Below the pieces are notes generated by a model that was given only the letters and a program-made list of their open reading frames with translations, made no database searches and was not told where the DNA came from. 64,000 nt of DNA from Endothia cerciana. Lineage: Eukaryota > Ascomycota > Sordariomycetes > Diaporthales > Cryphonectriaceae. How positions within the stretch are numbered: position 1 is the stretch's first letter; each line of letters starts with the position of its first letter. Where the stretch lies: positions 228,086 to 292,085 of the forward strand of contig JALRMH010000048.1 of the NCBI GenBank assembly GCA_026119935.1, written 5' to 3'. Shown here piece after piece: positions 33,808 to 45,746 of the stretch. The position numbers were made by a program, and so were the translations under genes.

Positions 33808-36083
33808 ATGCTCAGAGCCAGCAGCCGTTCCCGGCTCAACAGACAACTTCTCTACCACAGGTTACCCCCCGACACCATACGGCTCGTCCGACTACTGCCG
33901 GCCACGTCGTCGGGTCTCGAATGCGAACTCTTTGAGTCGACTTTACAGGATGCGAAGGACAACTACAAGGCCTTATCCTACACGTGGGGAGAGACGAACC
34001 CGGGCGAAAGAGCCGTCATCAGCATTAACAAGGCTATTATCAGCGTTAAGGCCAATCTATATAATGCCTTGCGCAGAATGCGACAGCGCACACTGCCCGT
34101 CATACTCTGGGTCGACTCTCTGTGCATTAACCAGAAAGACGAGACCGAGCGTACGGAACAGGTGGGCATGATGCGTGACATATACGCCAACGGCAGCGAG
34201 GTCATCATCTGGCTGGGCATCCGCGGCCGCGGAGATGACCTCGGCGAGGCCGTGGACCCGGGTGAGGGCAACAGCGAAGACGTCGGCAGGCGCATCAGGT
34301 TCAGCGGGGATGGGAGGGATGTCGACAAGCTGGACTCGTACCTGTCTCAGCTCGCGGCGCGGAAGCAGAGGCTGTCGCCCGAGGCGATCGATATCTATGG
34401 GGCCTTCTGTGTCATATCAATGTTGTCCCAGGGCGTGGTAGCTTCCAAAATCTGGTACTTGCGGCATTTAGACCACTCACCACCTATCATCCGGGGCCTT
34501 ACTGCTATCATGCAGAAGTCATGGGTAAGTAATTCACAAAGTTGCATTTATAAGAAAGCATCTACTATTGTTAAATGGCTGACTAGGGTGACCTATATAC
34601 TTAGTGGCGTCGGATATGGGTCGTACAAGAAACCGTCGTGGCACAGAGAGCAACGGTCTGCTATAGCGATATATCGATCCCATGGGAGGCTTTTTCCAGG
34701 GCCGCATCCTGCTATGAGAATGGCCGGATATCTGAGAACTTAGGTTCTATATCTCATCTGACATACGGCGGACCCCTTGAGCAGTTTTGCCGTGTAGTCA
34801 CCGAGATAGACAGCACGAGGAGAAACTGGACCGGTCCGTCCCCACCGCTCGCCCTACTGCCGGTTCTCAGGAAATTCAGAGACCGCGACGCAAGCGACAG
34901 AAAAGACAAGGTATTTGCGCTCGTAGGTCTCGTTAAGGCCTGGGGACTACAGTCACCCCTGGTGCCAGACTACGGGGTTGAGGCCGGGCGTGTCTTCTGG
35001 GAAACCACCATACGACTGATTGAGGGCTCAAAATCTCTTGCCATTCTGGCGGGCACCCTTGGGAGCCATATCGACATGGATTATCTGCCGTCGTGGGTCA
35101 CCGACTGGAGTCACCCGCCTGAGCCGCACGAGCACTATAGGCTCAACAACGCTACCCTATACGACGCGTCTGGCGGCATGCGGGAGCGGGTACGGCTCCA
35201 CGACAGCATGCTGCTGGAAGTTCAGGGACATTACGTCGACCGAGTAGTCTTCTTAGGGCGGGACTCGCAAGAGATCGCGGCTGCGCACCCGGAAGCCCAG
35301 AGCAGTACCCTGCAGAGCGCGGGATCGGACGGCTCAGAAGTCCAGGGCAGCCTGATGCAGAGGACGGCTGCCGAGTGGGGTTGCAGTTTCAACTGGATGG
35401 ATAACGACGAGTACGTGAATGGGGGCGATCTCGGAGACGCCTTCTGGCGTACGATCTGCGGAGACACGTTGTACTTTGCCGGCGAGACGGGAGGGTTGGT
35501 GAGTGAAACGCGCGGCGAGTTTCGGAGAGCGGGTAGCGAGGGACTACGGGCGTACAGAAGCTGGCGTCGTAGGGTGAATCCCTCCAACAACCGACGGACA
35601 TCGATTATAGGGGGCACTCTGCAGGAGAGCATGGGGACGGACGATGATCATCAACAGGGAAAGAATGATTTTCAGCTGGCGGTAGAATGCGCATCCGGCT
35701 CGAGGAAATTCTTCCGGACCCAAAGAGGGTATATAGCAACCGGGCCCAGGTCAATGAAAGTGGGAGACGGCATTTTCATCCTTCTCGGTAGCAGAGTGCC
35801 CATCATACTGAGAACATCTTCGGACATGAGGCGGTGCAGGGGTAAAATGATCAGGCAACTAATTGCGGCGGACGAGGAGGAGAATGCTCAGATCGATCTC
35901 AAGGAGGGACCTGCAATTCAGGTTCCCAAGCGAGCTAAGATTATGACTTGTGACGAGGACCATCTAGTCTGCTTTAAGGTGGTTGGCGACGCCTATGTTC
36001 ATGGAATTATGGATGGAGAAATGGTGTGGGAAGATGAACGACGAGAAACGCGCCGGACGACAGAAACATTTTACTTAACATAA
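33808..36083 (+). CDS. Heterokaryon incompatibility (HET) domain protein
   Basis: Exons 33808-34524 and 34605-36083 encode 731 residues. The HET domain has its three blocks: YKALSYTWGE near residue 51, VILWVDSLCINQKDETERTE near 97-115 followed by MMRDIYANGSEVIIWLG, and WRRIWVVQETVVAQ near 240, which appears only after the 80-bp intron (GTAAGT...TTAG) is removed. The C-terminal half (DKVFALVGL, YIATGPRSMKVGDGIFILLG) is the usual HET extension. HET proteins trigger cell death after fusion of incompatible hyphae, or act in related self/non-self reactions; the partner locus is unknown. The frame is intact although it sits among decayed transposons. The chosen ATG follows a possible earlier one at 33791 that is out of frame. 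Confidence 0.9.
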
Positions 36084-36599
36084 GATTGTATTATATATCC
36101 TTTATATAGTTTGAGTTGTTTTTAAGAGGTATGAATGAAGAGATAATACACGTTTTATTAATTTTTTTATTTTTAATATTATTAAAAATTCGCTCTTTTA
36201 TAATAAGCACTTGTGGGAGGGTCCGTTGTTCCAACACCACATATGGCCCTCTATAGCCGCAAAGCTAACCGGGTAGGCGAGCGAGCATGGAACTCTCCTA
36301 GTAGAGTGAAAAGGAGTGGAAAGAAGAGCCTAGTGCCATGCGAAGACTCTGATCAGAGTACCGCCGATAGTATTAGGCCCTTTAAGAGGGTAAGGTGCAG
36401 GATAGTAAGGGTGCGAATCAAGACTTTTGGAGGGGTCCTTCCTCTGTGCTTTTCTCGATCTCTTCCCCGTCACTTCTCCGGCAAGAGGAAAGGGTGGCTA
36501 AATATATATATATATATATATATACACGTGGGTGGCAAAGAAAAACAGCACAGATGTTGAATCCTGCCCGTATATCTCTAAGATAACTCCTAAAGTAGA
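36084..36599. other. AT-rich spacer with (TA)n microsatellite
   Basis: Very AT-rich (about 36085-36210) downstream of the HET gene, then a TA dinucleotide run at about 36500-36523. No gene recognised. Confidence 0.6.
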
Positions 36600-39130
36600 A
36601 GATTGGTATAGAAGTAGTAATACTATACATCTAATATATAGACAATACATACAATTACTTCACCAGGCCCGGCCCGTGCTACAGAAAGCATCTCGAAGAC
36701 AGCGGGCCGCAAGAGAACAGATAGCCGGACAACACCTAGCATTCAGAGGCCCCAGCGCAGCACAACAAGGTCAACGACGTATAATGAGAGGCAGGCCGCT
36801 GACAAATCGTTTAGCCTCATGGAGACACCCATTACCTACTTCCTTATGAAGTTAAGCAGCACTAAGAGCCCCCAAGGCCGCAGGCCCAGACGGACGAGGC
36901 CGACGCCCCAAGATACGAAAGTAGCTTAGTACAACGTCGGCAGGTCCCACATCACGCTCCTGGAACTCTGCTTCCAGGGGGACATAGACAATATACATGT
37001 ACAGGAACCGTGGGTCCCCCACCCGACAAAGGCTCAGAACTACCCAGGATATGAGTCATATGCTCCAGAAGACAGCTGGACTAGCGAACACGAACGGCCA
37101 CGGGTCCTCTCATATGTACGAATCGGAGCAGGGGTCAAGGTTTAGCAACGAAGGCCGGTCAGATCCAGAGACCTCCTATGGGTAGACGTTAACGGCCTAA
37201 CGTACTTGGACTTCTACCGCAGGCCTGGCACTAAGAGAGTACTCGACTACCTCTGCGGCCTAGTCCTACCGGCAGGAAGCGTGGTTGGAGGGGACGCTAA
37301 TGCCTGGGACAGCCTTTGGGAGCTAGGCGTAAGGGACGTAAGCGGAGGCAGAAGGCTGGCAGAGTGGGCCCGAGATAGCAATATGATGTATACGGGTGTG
37401 CCCAGAAAGCCTATACATCGATAAGGGCATGTTTTGGACTTAGTCTTTTCGAATATTCCTTTCACTGCTACGCCGGTGCAGGACAACTTAGCCTGCGGCT
37501 CATACCACGTTACATAGGTTACTGTCATCCCACAAGGCTATATGGCATCAGATGCTCCTCTACAAAAGGTAGCAGATGCCGACCTCCTGCACTTCTCGGA
37601 GCTGATAGCTGTACACATTGCCTCCTTTCCCGATTTCCCGATACAGCTAAGCTCACGGGGCTTGAAAATATTGAGGAATAGATTCACCGCTTTGAAGAGA
37701 CCTAGGTAAACTGCTAGAAGACCTCTGGGAAGGCATAGTGGACTAGAGGACAGGCAGCTCCCCGGTGGACAGAGGAGTACAACGATGCCCTTCAAAGCCA
37801 GACCCAGTCCTGCAAAGAGAGGGGCTGCTCATCAATAGCAAGCTTACCGGCGCGCCGCCGCTTCCACGCTATAGTGCAGCGGGCAAGGCGCCAATTTTGG
37901 CACAATATAATAGACAGCGTAGAAACCGACAAAGGCTTCTACAACGTTGTAGGCTAGCATAAGCTTGGTCCAAATAAAATCACCGCCGCTTAGGGTCGGA
38001 GACCATATAATAGAGTCCACAGCGGAAAAGGCATAGGCTCTATCCGAGGGCATTACGAAACGTTTTTCGGAAGTGGATAACTTCCAAGGGGACCCGTTAG
38101 TCAACTGAGGTTCCTTGGAAGCAGAGGTAGAATTCGATGTCCTGCAAGCTGCTTCCATAGAAGAGGTAGAGATGTACATAATCGGAGTAATAAGTATATC
38201 CATGAGCATCGACTGCACAACTGTTCAGGAGTTAAAGGCATATCAGGGATTAATCAAACACCAAATACACGGCCTTTTCGACACTTACGTAAGGCTAGGC
38301 TACTTCCCCTGGGCCTAGCGAAGAGCGGAAGTAGTAATGATCCCTAAGGTTGGAAAGAAGGATCTCTTGACTTTCCGCTCCTAGCGCCTAATCACCCTTA
38401 TTCTCTGCTTGGCAAAGGGCTTTGAGCGCTTAATAGCAAGACGAATAGCCCGGGTAGCACTTAAAGCCGACATCGTCTTACCCTAGTACTATAGTGCCCT
38501 GCCAAAGCGCTCAGAAATGGACATAGTTGGCTCCTTTGCTCACGAGGTTGAGTACGCTCTTAGCCAGCACCAGGAGGTTACTAGGGTTACGATGGATGTC
38601 CAAGGTGTCTTCAACGCCCTTTTAAAGAACTGCCTCTTGCAAAGACTGCGTGCCTAGAGATGGCCGCTACGGCTTCTCCGCTTGGTCTGCCACTTTCTTT
38701 CGGAAAAGTATATTCGGGTCCGGCTTGAGGGCCATGTGGGCCAAGAGCAAAGGGTGTAATGAAGCACCCCACACGGCTCCCCATGGTCCCCTGTCCTCTT
38801 TCTCCTGTATATGGCCGAGCTCCTCATTGAAGATCGGATGTTTCGCTTCGGATATGCAGACGATATAGTGCTGTATAGGACAGGATAGTCCTTAGAGATT
38901 AATGCGGTCTGGATTGCCCAGGTTATAGCCGATATTATTGCTTAGGGCAATGCTAATAAAGTCTTCTTCGCCCCGGAGAAATACGAGCTGCTATACCTTG
39001 CGAAGAAGCGGCATGGGCGCAACCTACCCGTTAGAGTCTCCCAGAACCTTATTTTACAGCCTATCGAAGCAGGGACGGTAAAGGAAGGGGATATAACAAA
39101 GCAAGCTGCATACTATCAATACCTCCCCTC
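36600..39130 (+). mobile_element. Decayed Tad-like non-LTR retrotransposon (LINE)
   Basis: Plus-strand fragments in several frames spell an APE-type endonuclease (EPWV..., SVVGGDANAWDSLWELG at about 37270-37325) followed by reverse transcriptase (VVMIPKVGKKD; a FGYADDIVLYR catalytic motif at about 38847-38879, the YADD box at 38853-38864). The frame is interrupted by several TAG stops (for example at 38316, 38382 and 38484) and by frameshifts, so the element is dead. TAG replacing CAG or TGG is what C-to-T change at CpA would yield, consistent with repeat-induced point mutation. The 5' and 3' ends are not defined. Confidence 0.85.
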
Positions 39131-39227
39131 CTATACGTCTTGCATATCCCCATCAGTTATGTTCTCATCTACTAACCACAAAAAAACCTGAGATGCTACT
39201 GGAGTTTTCAACCTAGGCACCGCAATG

Positions 39228-40449
39228 TCATGTGCTTCGCTTCAGGGATTCCGTGATAAGAACCTTGTAGCCTTCGACTGCCGCTTCTAAATCTGAAATC
39301 CTCAGATGCTCGTGGTCAGAATGAGGCACAAGGACGCTTCCCGGGCCGTAGAGATATCTCTTATGATCCCCTTTCAAACTTGGAATATCCGTGCCATATC
39401 TTGCTACAAATGTTTCAAATCCTATCCCAACATCAGTCTCCGCGGCAGAACGAACATACAAGGAGGGTATGCTTACCTTCAATATCGTAATCTATGGGAA
39501 CGGGCCCAATACCGACCGTGAAGTTGACTGTGACATGTGGTGAAATCTCGGTAACGGTTCTTCTGATCAAATCTTGTATCTCTTCTGGAGTCCCTGCTGC
39601 AATTCTGACTGCGGCCGTCGCCACTGCATCTTCCGGAATAACGTTGGCGGCTACGCCACCGTCGATCTTGCCAATATTGATAGTTGTGTTGCCAAACCGC
39701 TCACTCCACGGAAGTTCGACGTCCTGCAACGCAGCGAGACTGCGAACTAGGATGTCGATAGCATTCCTGCCTACTTCAGGGTATCCTGAATGGCCTGCTA
39801 TCCCCTTTGCTCGTATGGTTCCCCCGGCGACTCCTTTGTGGCCCCGAGCAAGCCTGAGGTCCGTGGGCTCTCCAAAGATGACCGTCTCCCAGGATAGACC
39901 GAGGTTATTAGCCGCCTTCATACCAGCGCCGCCGCTCTCTTCACCAACGACAAAGAGCAAGGCAACATCGCCTTCATTGACCTGGCCTGCTTTGATAAGC
40001 GACTCAACCGCGACGATCTGGGATGCCACGCTTCCTTTGGCGTCGACAGTACCACGGCCCCAAATCTCATCGCCCCTTCTCTCATAAGGCCAGAAAGGCG
40101 GAACTGTGTCAATATGCGACGTAACGAGTACCCGAGTGCTTCTGGAATCGCCCAGATAAGCAAAAACATTTTCTCGGTCGTCCACAACGGGCTGCATCTC
40201 CACAGTCAACCCCTTCTCCTGCAGGTAGCTCTTCAAGAACGGGGACACATTGCCTTCCGAGCCGGTGATGGAGGGACGCTCGACAAGATTCTTGTGTAGT
40301 TCGATCAGTGGGGAATCGGACGAAGCGAATAATACCGAAGATGCGCCTCTAAGTGGTTCTTGGATGCCGCTTGCGGCGGCGGGTGGCCAGGAAGCCAGGA
40401 AGCCAGAGAGATAGAAGCTCAGACCCTTCATCATGAGGACTGAATGCAA
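39228..40449 (-). CDS. M20 family metallopeptidase / N-acyl amino acid deacylase-like
   Basis: Exons 40449-39477 and 39421-39228, joined by a 55-bp intron (GTAAGC...ATAG), give 388 residues. The N-terminus is hydrophobic (MMKGLSFYLSGFLASWPPAAA), a likely signal peptide. Zinc ligands and catalytic residues of the M20 fold are all visible: SHIDTVPP, GRGTVDAKGS, VVGEESGGAG, IFGEPTDL and GPGSVLVPHSDHEH at the C-terminus. Members hydrolyse N-acyl amino acids, acetylornithine or dipeptides with two zinc ions. Secretion or vacuolar targeting suggests nutrient scavenging. It is divergently transcribed from the MFS gene, 481 bp away, suggesting shared control. Intact, although inside the repeat-bounded island. 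Confidence 0.9.
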
Positions 40450-40930
40450 GTGACAGATACGAAGACTAAGATGAAGAGCTAGTCAAAAATGAGGCTTATC
40501 TAGACGAGGTTTGCCCAAGTACGCCGGATATATGACCGCGCCTGAGCGACCAGCTCGCACACACGAGACGAAAACTACCCATGCTTGTAATGTTCCAAGT
40601 TCCCCTCAGCAGATATCGCCATACGTCTCCACAGCAACGACATGATCGCCTTATTAAAATTTGGTTGTACGGCCAGCCGGCGAGATAGCGCAATTCGGTC
40701 CCAAGGTAACCAAATCATATCCGCCAACCAAACCCCCGGTCAAGCGATCACACAATTGACTTCCCCCACGCCTTATCGGAGACTTCCATCGGCCGAACAT
40801 GTCCGGTTGTCTTGTAGAAAGATATGGGTAGGCTTAAATACAGTGTTCTCACGCAGCGACCTTGGGCTGTGAGTGGCACCGCTTCATGCCTTCTGACTCT
40901 TGTCCAGTGATCGCCAACACTATCCAGACA
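40450..40930. promoter_or_regulatory. Shared divergent promoter region
   Basis: 481 bp between the start codons of the M20 peptidase (-) and the MFS permease (+). It must hold both promoters; a CCAAT-type sequence (aaccaaac) occurs near 40725. No operator could be assigned. Confidence 0.5.
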
Positions 40931-42890
40931 ATGACAAATAAATCCGGGGAAAACCCTGGTCTGACCACCTCAACCGCTATTAAAAGTTCTGTTTACCAAG
41001 GACGACTGCAAATTGTGTCTCGTGGCGATGGGGCCTTGCCCGAGTATGGTGATGCTCAGGAGCAGATTATCGGCTACGACGCCGATTTCATGAGAGGCAG
41101 AGTGACGCTGAGTGCCAAGGAAGAAAAGAAACTCCTCAGGCGCATAGACTGGCACCTACTACCGCTTCTGTCTATAATGTATATGGTGAAAACCATTGAC
41201 GCAGCAAATGTACGTTGGCTATCTCCTACCCATATATAAGCGATATTATACTAAAGTTATATTAGGTCTCGAACGCTCGAATCATGGATGAAGGAACGCC
41301 TTATAATATTATGACGGAGCTTCACATGACTTCTAATCAATACAATTTTGTGACCCTTGCTTATTATGTATGTAGTGGCTGTCTCTTGGCTACTTTTTAC
41401 AGCTGCTAAAAATGGAAAGATCCCCTACATCCTCGCAGAAACGCCATCAAATCTCTTGGTAAAGCACTTGAAGCCTTCGTTATGGCAAGCTCGGATTATG
41501 GTATGTACTCCAGTCCGCATGCTGCGACCTAACATTGACCTGGGATAGATCTCCTGGGGTGTGGCCCTCTGTTGCCATGCTGCCGTAACGAACGCGGGTG
41601 GCCTATACACTGTGAGAGCTTTTCTTGGGCTGTTTGAAGCTGGGTTATGGCCAGGCATGCTTCTGCATCTCTGTTACTGGTATCGCCCAGACGAGATGGC
41701 TCCTCGAATTGTTCTAGTGACCATACTTGGCAATTTCAGCACCGTGATTAGCGGCGTTCTTGCCTTTGCCTTCAATGGTGTGCAGGCAAGAGGACTGTCT
41801 GGCTGGAAATGGTGACGCAGCCTGACCCCATCTGAAAAGAGACTTTCTAACATGGTAGACAGGATGATATTAACGGAAGGTGTCTTCACCGTCTTCCTTG
41901 GGATATCTGTGTACTTCTTTCTACCCGACTGTACGATTTCTCGATTCAACATTCTCTGAGCAGAGCCACCCTGACATATACTGGCAGTTCCTTCAAACGT
42001 GGCCTGGATGTCGGAGAAGGAGAAGACCTTCATAGAAGCCAGACTTCCTATAAATGCCCCGAGAGCTGCGGAGAAAGATTTTAACTTGCGTGAATTCTTC
42101 GCGACTCTGAAGGACAAAAGGCTCTGGCTGTTCCTTCTTTGCTGGGCATTCTTCACCGTCGGCACAACTGGCCTCACGTTCTACCAGCCTACGGTTATAG
42201 CCAATCTTGGGTTCACGTAAGCATTGTTTATCCTTGGTGCCTAAGCTGAAAGACTTATATATCTTGTCCAGGTCGATTGCTCAAGCACAACTTCTCAACA
42301 TACCGCCGGCTGTATTCGCATGTATTTTGACCATCATCTTCGGCATCTTCGCGGATACGGGACGGCTCCCCCAACCATCCATCCCACTCGGATTCATGCT
42401 TGTAATAGAGGCTTGCTACGTGGTGTTGTATACATTTCCCAACTCCGGGGGTGTGTACGCAGCGACTGTGATTGCAGGAGGCTTCTCCACGGCTTGGTAT
42501 GACTCCCTGACTTATCCTTCTAATGATATCTGTAGGCTAACATTATGCAGGTACACCATGATGTGGCCTTGGCGGGTACAGACAACAGAGGGAGCGACAG
42601 GGTCCGCATTTGCCATAGCATTTGCAAATAGCTACGGACAGATAGGCGGCGCGGTTGGCTCTCAGCTGTTTAACTCGAGATATGCTCCCAAGTACACTAC
42701 ATCGTTCGGTATAGCTATGGGATTTATTGGCATGGCTATCATTATGAATATCATCACCTGGGGCTTTACGTGGAGAGTTGATTCTGACACGAGAAAGCTT
42801 AAAAGAGCGAGAATTGCAGCTGCTAAGCAAAACCAAGCTATATTAAACGATGTCGATATTCATAGTAAAGAAAGGGTTACGAATAACTAG
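40931..42890 (+). CDS. MFS permease, Dal5 (allantoate/ureidosuccinate) family
   Basis: Eight exons: 40931-41209, 41266-41367, 41420-41500, 41549-41811, 41863-41930, 41988-42216, 42272-42496 and 42551-42890, total 528 residues. All seven short introns (48-57 bp) preserve frame. Family marks are LLRRIDWHLLPLLSIMYMV (TM1), YYIPYILAETPSNLL, GLFEAGLWPGMLLHLCYWY, GWKWMILTEGVFTV and MMWPWRVQTTEGATGSAFAI. These are characteristic of the anion:cation symporter branch that imports allantoate, nicotinate, dipeptides or other small carboxylates across the plasma membrane. Substrate unknown. Pairing with the M20 hydrolase suggests uptake of its product or substrate. An in-frame ATG 45 bp upstream (40886) is an alternative start. 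Confidence 0.9.
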
Positions 42891-42941
42891 AGATTAGTTG
42901 ATTTCAAGAAATACCTATTCAAAAGCCCCAACAGCTGCGAC

Positions 42942-43484
42942 CTAGTTACTTGTATCACCGTGAAAGAAGTTATATCCCGGCAACTCTTCACCGCCAATAG
43001 TCATACAACCGACATCCCAGTTACAGACGCGCACTCTGCGCCAGCATGACAGGCCTTGAGCTCTGAGTTGGGTACATGATAGAAGAAGTCCATATATGAA
43101 AGACTTGTCAATACAGTCGTCCGCGACTTGTCCTAAAATAAGGACTATAATTGATGATGTATAATTTTGGCTTAGCCACTGGGCTAAGGCCCGTTGACGA
43201 GAACCACTCCGGGTGTAATGAAATCCGTTGCTGAGATCTTCCGGACAGCCATGGAGTATTTGCGATGCATCTAAATAGATATTGAGTAAACTGGGAGAGT
43301 AAGAATCCCAACTGAAAAGACGGTGTACTAGAGGATGCTCTTCGAATTGCAATACTTGAGCATGGAGTTTTGCTAGTAAGCAAATGCGCCCGTTGAAGCA
43401 ACCCCATGTCTCTCCAATCACTTCGGCAACTGGCAAAGAGGTCTTTGCGATGGTCTCCTTCTCAAAATCCATGTGGTAAGCCAA
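42942..43484 (-). CDS. Hypothetical protein, 180 aa, doubtful
   Basis: An open frame of 180 codons starting MAYHMDFEKETIAK (or MDFEKETI at 43472), converging on the MFS gene with a 51-bp gap. The composition is protein-like, with Cys, Trp and charged residues, but no domain is recognised and it may be the surviving exon of a larger lost gene. Confidence 0.35.
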   Translation of the reverse strand: MAYHMDFEKETIAKTSLPVAEVIGETWGCFNGRICLLAKLHAQVLQFEEHPLVHRLFSWDSYSPSLLNIYLDASQILHGCPEDLSNGFHYTRSGSRQRALAQWLSQNYTSSIIVLILGQVADDCIDKSFIYGLLLSCTQLRAQGLSCWRRVRVCNWDVGCMTIGGEELPGYNFFHGDTSN

Positions 43485-43969
43485 TGTAGCGTCGGCCGAA
43501 CCCGGGTCGGATGGACTATGTCAAGGTCTGTAGTTAAGGATGGGATTACCAGCCTGAGATCCGGATCCGGGAATAATAGATCAATATTAACCCTCCAACC
43601 ATGACCAAGTTGGACAGGCTTCTTGAAAATATGAGCTTGGCTGTGGATGGGATCATATCGACTTTGTTAGCTAAGGCGAACGGGAGGAATTACGGATATA
43701 GTTGTCGGTCTGCCTTCTGCAGGAGATGCCCTCAGAAGCTGATCAGGAGAGTTGCCGAAGCCGCAGGGTTGAACGCCCACTGCGCAATACAAGTATGGCT
43801 GAAGGGTCGTGCCCACAGATTCTTATTCTGGCCCCTCTTGCTACGGGAAACCGACTCAGAGGGACACGACATGGAAAGACACCATACCCAGGCATCGTAC
43901 CAGCATCGTACTTTGTCCGGCGAGACAAGCTGACAGGCTCTGTACTAGGACCTTCCGTTCCCTACTCGC

Positions 43970-44570
43970 GTCTTGCAGCGCGAGGGCGATATTACCGCTG
44001 ACCCGTCGCACCCAGAAAACCACCGGCCGCCCGACGCGCTCATCCCCAAATCATACCGGGCCCGAGTCAACAGCCTAACACGTGCCTGCGCCCCGAATAT
44101 CCACGAGCTTGTATTTCTCAGGGAGGAGCTGGATCTACAGCGACTAAACTCGGTCTGCGATTGGGCTACGGGTAGCTGGCAGGGCGATGCCACCCCGCCC
44201 GCTGCATTATCAGCTCATCCGAGGCCGGGAGATTCTCATTATGGAGGACATGGATATACATCTGGTCTGGACGACCGGCCGGATCTTCCTCAAACCAGTC
44301 CCGCTGTTCTTTCTCGGCCCATCGTTCTGGGGCGACTATCTCTCGTGCTCACAAGACTGCCCTAGCCCGAACCACACAGAAAACGATGGCCAGGAGGGCG
44401 TCCTCGACTGGCGACATCTCTCGCAGGAGATCGTATATTCCAATCGTATATTCCAATCGGCTTCGTACGGGTTTACTATCGTCTCGACCTTAGGGCCTCT
44501 TATCGCGGCTGGGTTGATTTTCCTTGTCTTCAATTTTATATTTATAAAATTGTGGGTAGAAGCGGTATAC
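43970..44570 (+). pseudogene. Frameshifted fragment of a fungal membrane-associated family (HLVWTTGRIFLKP type)
   Basis: One frame reads YRARVNSLTRACAPNIHELV and LDLQRLNSVCDW; after a frame change near 44170 a second reads MPPRPLHYQLIRGREILIME, DIHLVWTTGRIFLKPVPLFF and SFWGDYLSCSQDC. I recall this as a widespread fungal family of unknown function with C-terminal membrane helices (possibly DUF6601; unverified). A hydrophobic helix at about 44470-44550 may be unrelated sequence. The broken frame and the missing C-terminal region mark it as a pseudogene. Confidence 0.55.
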
Positions 44571-44839
44571 TATAAGAAGAGAAGGTTTAGAAACCCAGGG
44601 ACGGGAGACAATGAATGGGCTTTAGATAGCCTGTCGCATATCCCACCCCAGCCCAGCTCAAGGGAAGAGAATGGATCTCCGATAGTGATGTGGTTGCGGA
44701 TTCTGCTGCTGCCGCGATATACAACCCTGTGATCAGTTTCATAGCGTCGTTGCTTTTAGTAACAAGGACGGCCATCGATCCGCACGCTTTCCCGCTGTCC
44801 CTGTTGCTCAACCATATAAGACTATTTGTACTCCGACCC

Positions 44840-45000
44840 TGTCTGCACGTTGTTTTCCGTGTTGTTCGAGAACGGGCAGTCCTGTTCGCACGAGAGGTGG
44901 CCATTCCAGCAAGAGGGTTCGAGCAGAAACAGTGGGATCGGCTTGAGGAAGGTCCTGTCCGTCGTCCAGACCAAATGCATGTCCCCCGAACTCCGTAGCA
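44840..45000 (-). pseudogene. Inverted second copy of the HLVWTTGRIFLKP fragment
   Basis: The minus strand reads DMHLVWTTDRTFLKPIPLFL and SCWNGHLSCEQDC, a diverged copy of the plus-strand fragment at about 44240-44390. It lies directly after the WD40 relic on the same strand, in another frame. Confidence 0.6.
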
Positions 45001-45059
45001 GCCCATTACCTTCATCGACACCGGTAAGCTGAGCAGCTGATGAAGCCGGCATGATGCGA

Positions 45060-45340
45060 GGTGAGACATAGATGTGCCGACGCGGACAGTGGTCGCGAGA
45101 CGGGCGCCCGTCGCAATACCCCAGAACTTGACTATACTACCGAGCAATGCTAACACAAGTATTTTCGCGTTGTGCGAGAAGGCGACTGAGTTGACCGAAG
45201 AACTATGACCCTCGAGTGTCGCATACAAGCGCCCATCACGATATCCCAGAGCTTGATTGTATTATCGAACGATGGCGACGCGAGTATTTTCGCGTCGTGC
45301 GAGAATGCGGCCGGAAGCTATGGTCATATATCAGGGCAGG
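45060..45340 (-). pseudogene. WD40 repeat relic
   Basis: Two partial WD40 units on the minus strand: FSHDAKILASPSFDNTIKLW, then after a frameshift YATLEGHSSSVNSVAFSHNA and SIVKFWGIATGARLATT. These are typical of the C-terminal sensor repeats of fungal NLR (NWD/HNWD) proteins. No nucleotide-binding domain lies nearby. Confidence 0.7.
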
Positions 45341-45419
45341 GAGGTCCTTGACGAGGCACATTGGCTGGTTGAAGGCAGCGTTGAATATAAGTTGGAAGAT
45401 GGCGAAAGCCATTGGCTAG

Positions 45420-45746
45420 AAGCCATGGAAACTTCACCAAATCCGTGTGTTCCTGCTGCTGCTGTAACTTCATCGCCGCGCTGATCGAGGAGCAATTCCA
45501 TCACTTCTCTCCCATTCCCAGCATTTTCAGCTGCTGCTTCGACAGCCTCGGCAGTCATCTTGACTTCGTCACTGCGCCGACCGAGAAGCAGCGCCATCAC
45601 TACCTTGCTATTCCCAGCTGCAGCCTTTACCACCTCTTCAGTGATTATAATCTCGTCTCCCCGCCGGTTGAGAAGCAGGGCCATCACTTTCTCGCCATTC
45701 TCATCATTCCCAGCTGCAGAGGCTTGTCCAGGTGCCGAGCAGCTCA
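45420..45746 (-). pseudogene. Short ankyrin-like repeat array, NLR sensor remnant
   Basis: The minus strand shows three to four repeats of the form GEKVMALLLNRRGDEIIITE / EVVKAAAGN, about 28-30 residues each. This repeat is common at the C-terminus of fungal NACHT or NB-ARC proteins. It follows the phosphorylase-like domain in another frame with the ATPase region missing, so a deletion has joined the ends of an NLR gene. Confidence 0.7.
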
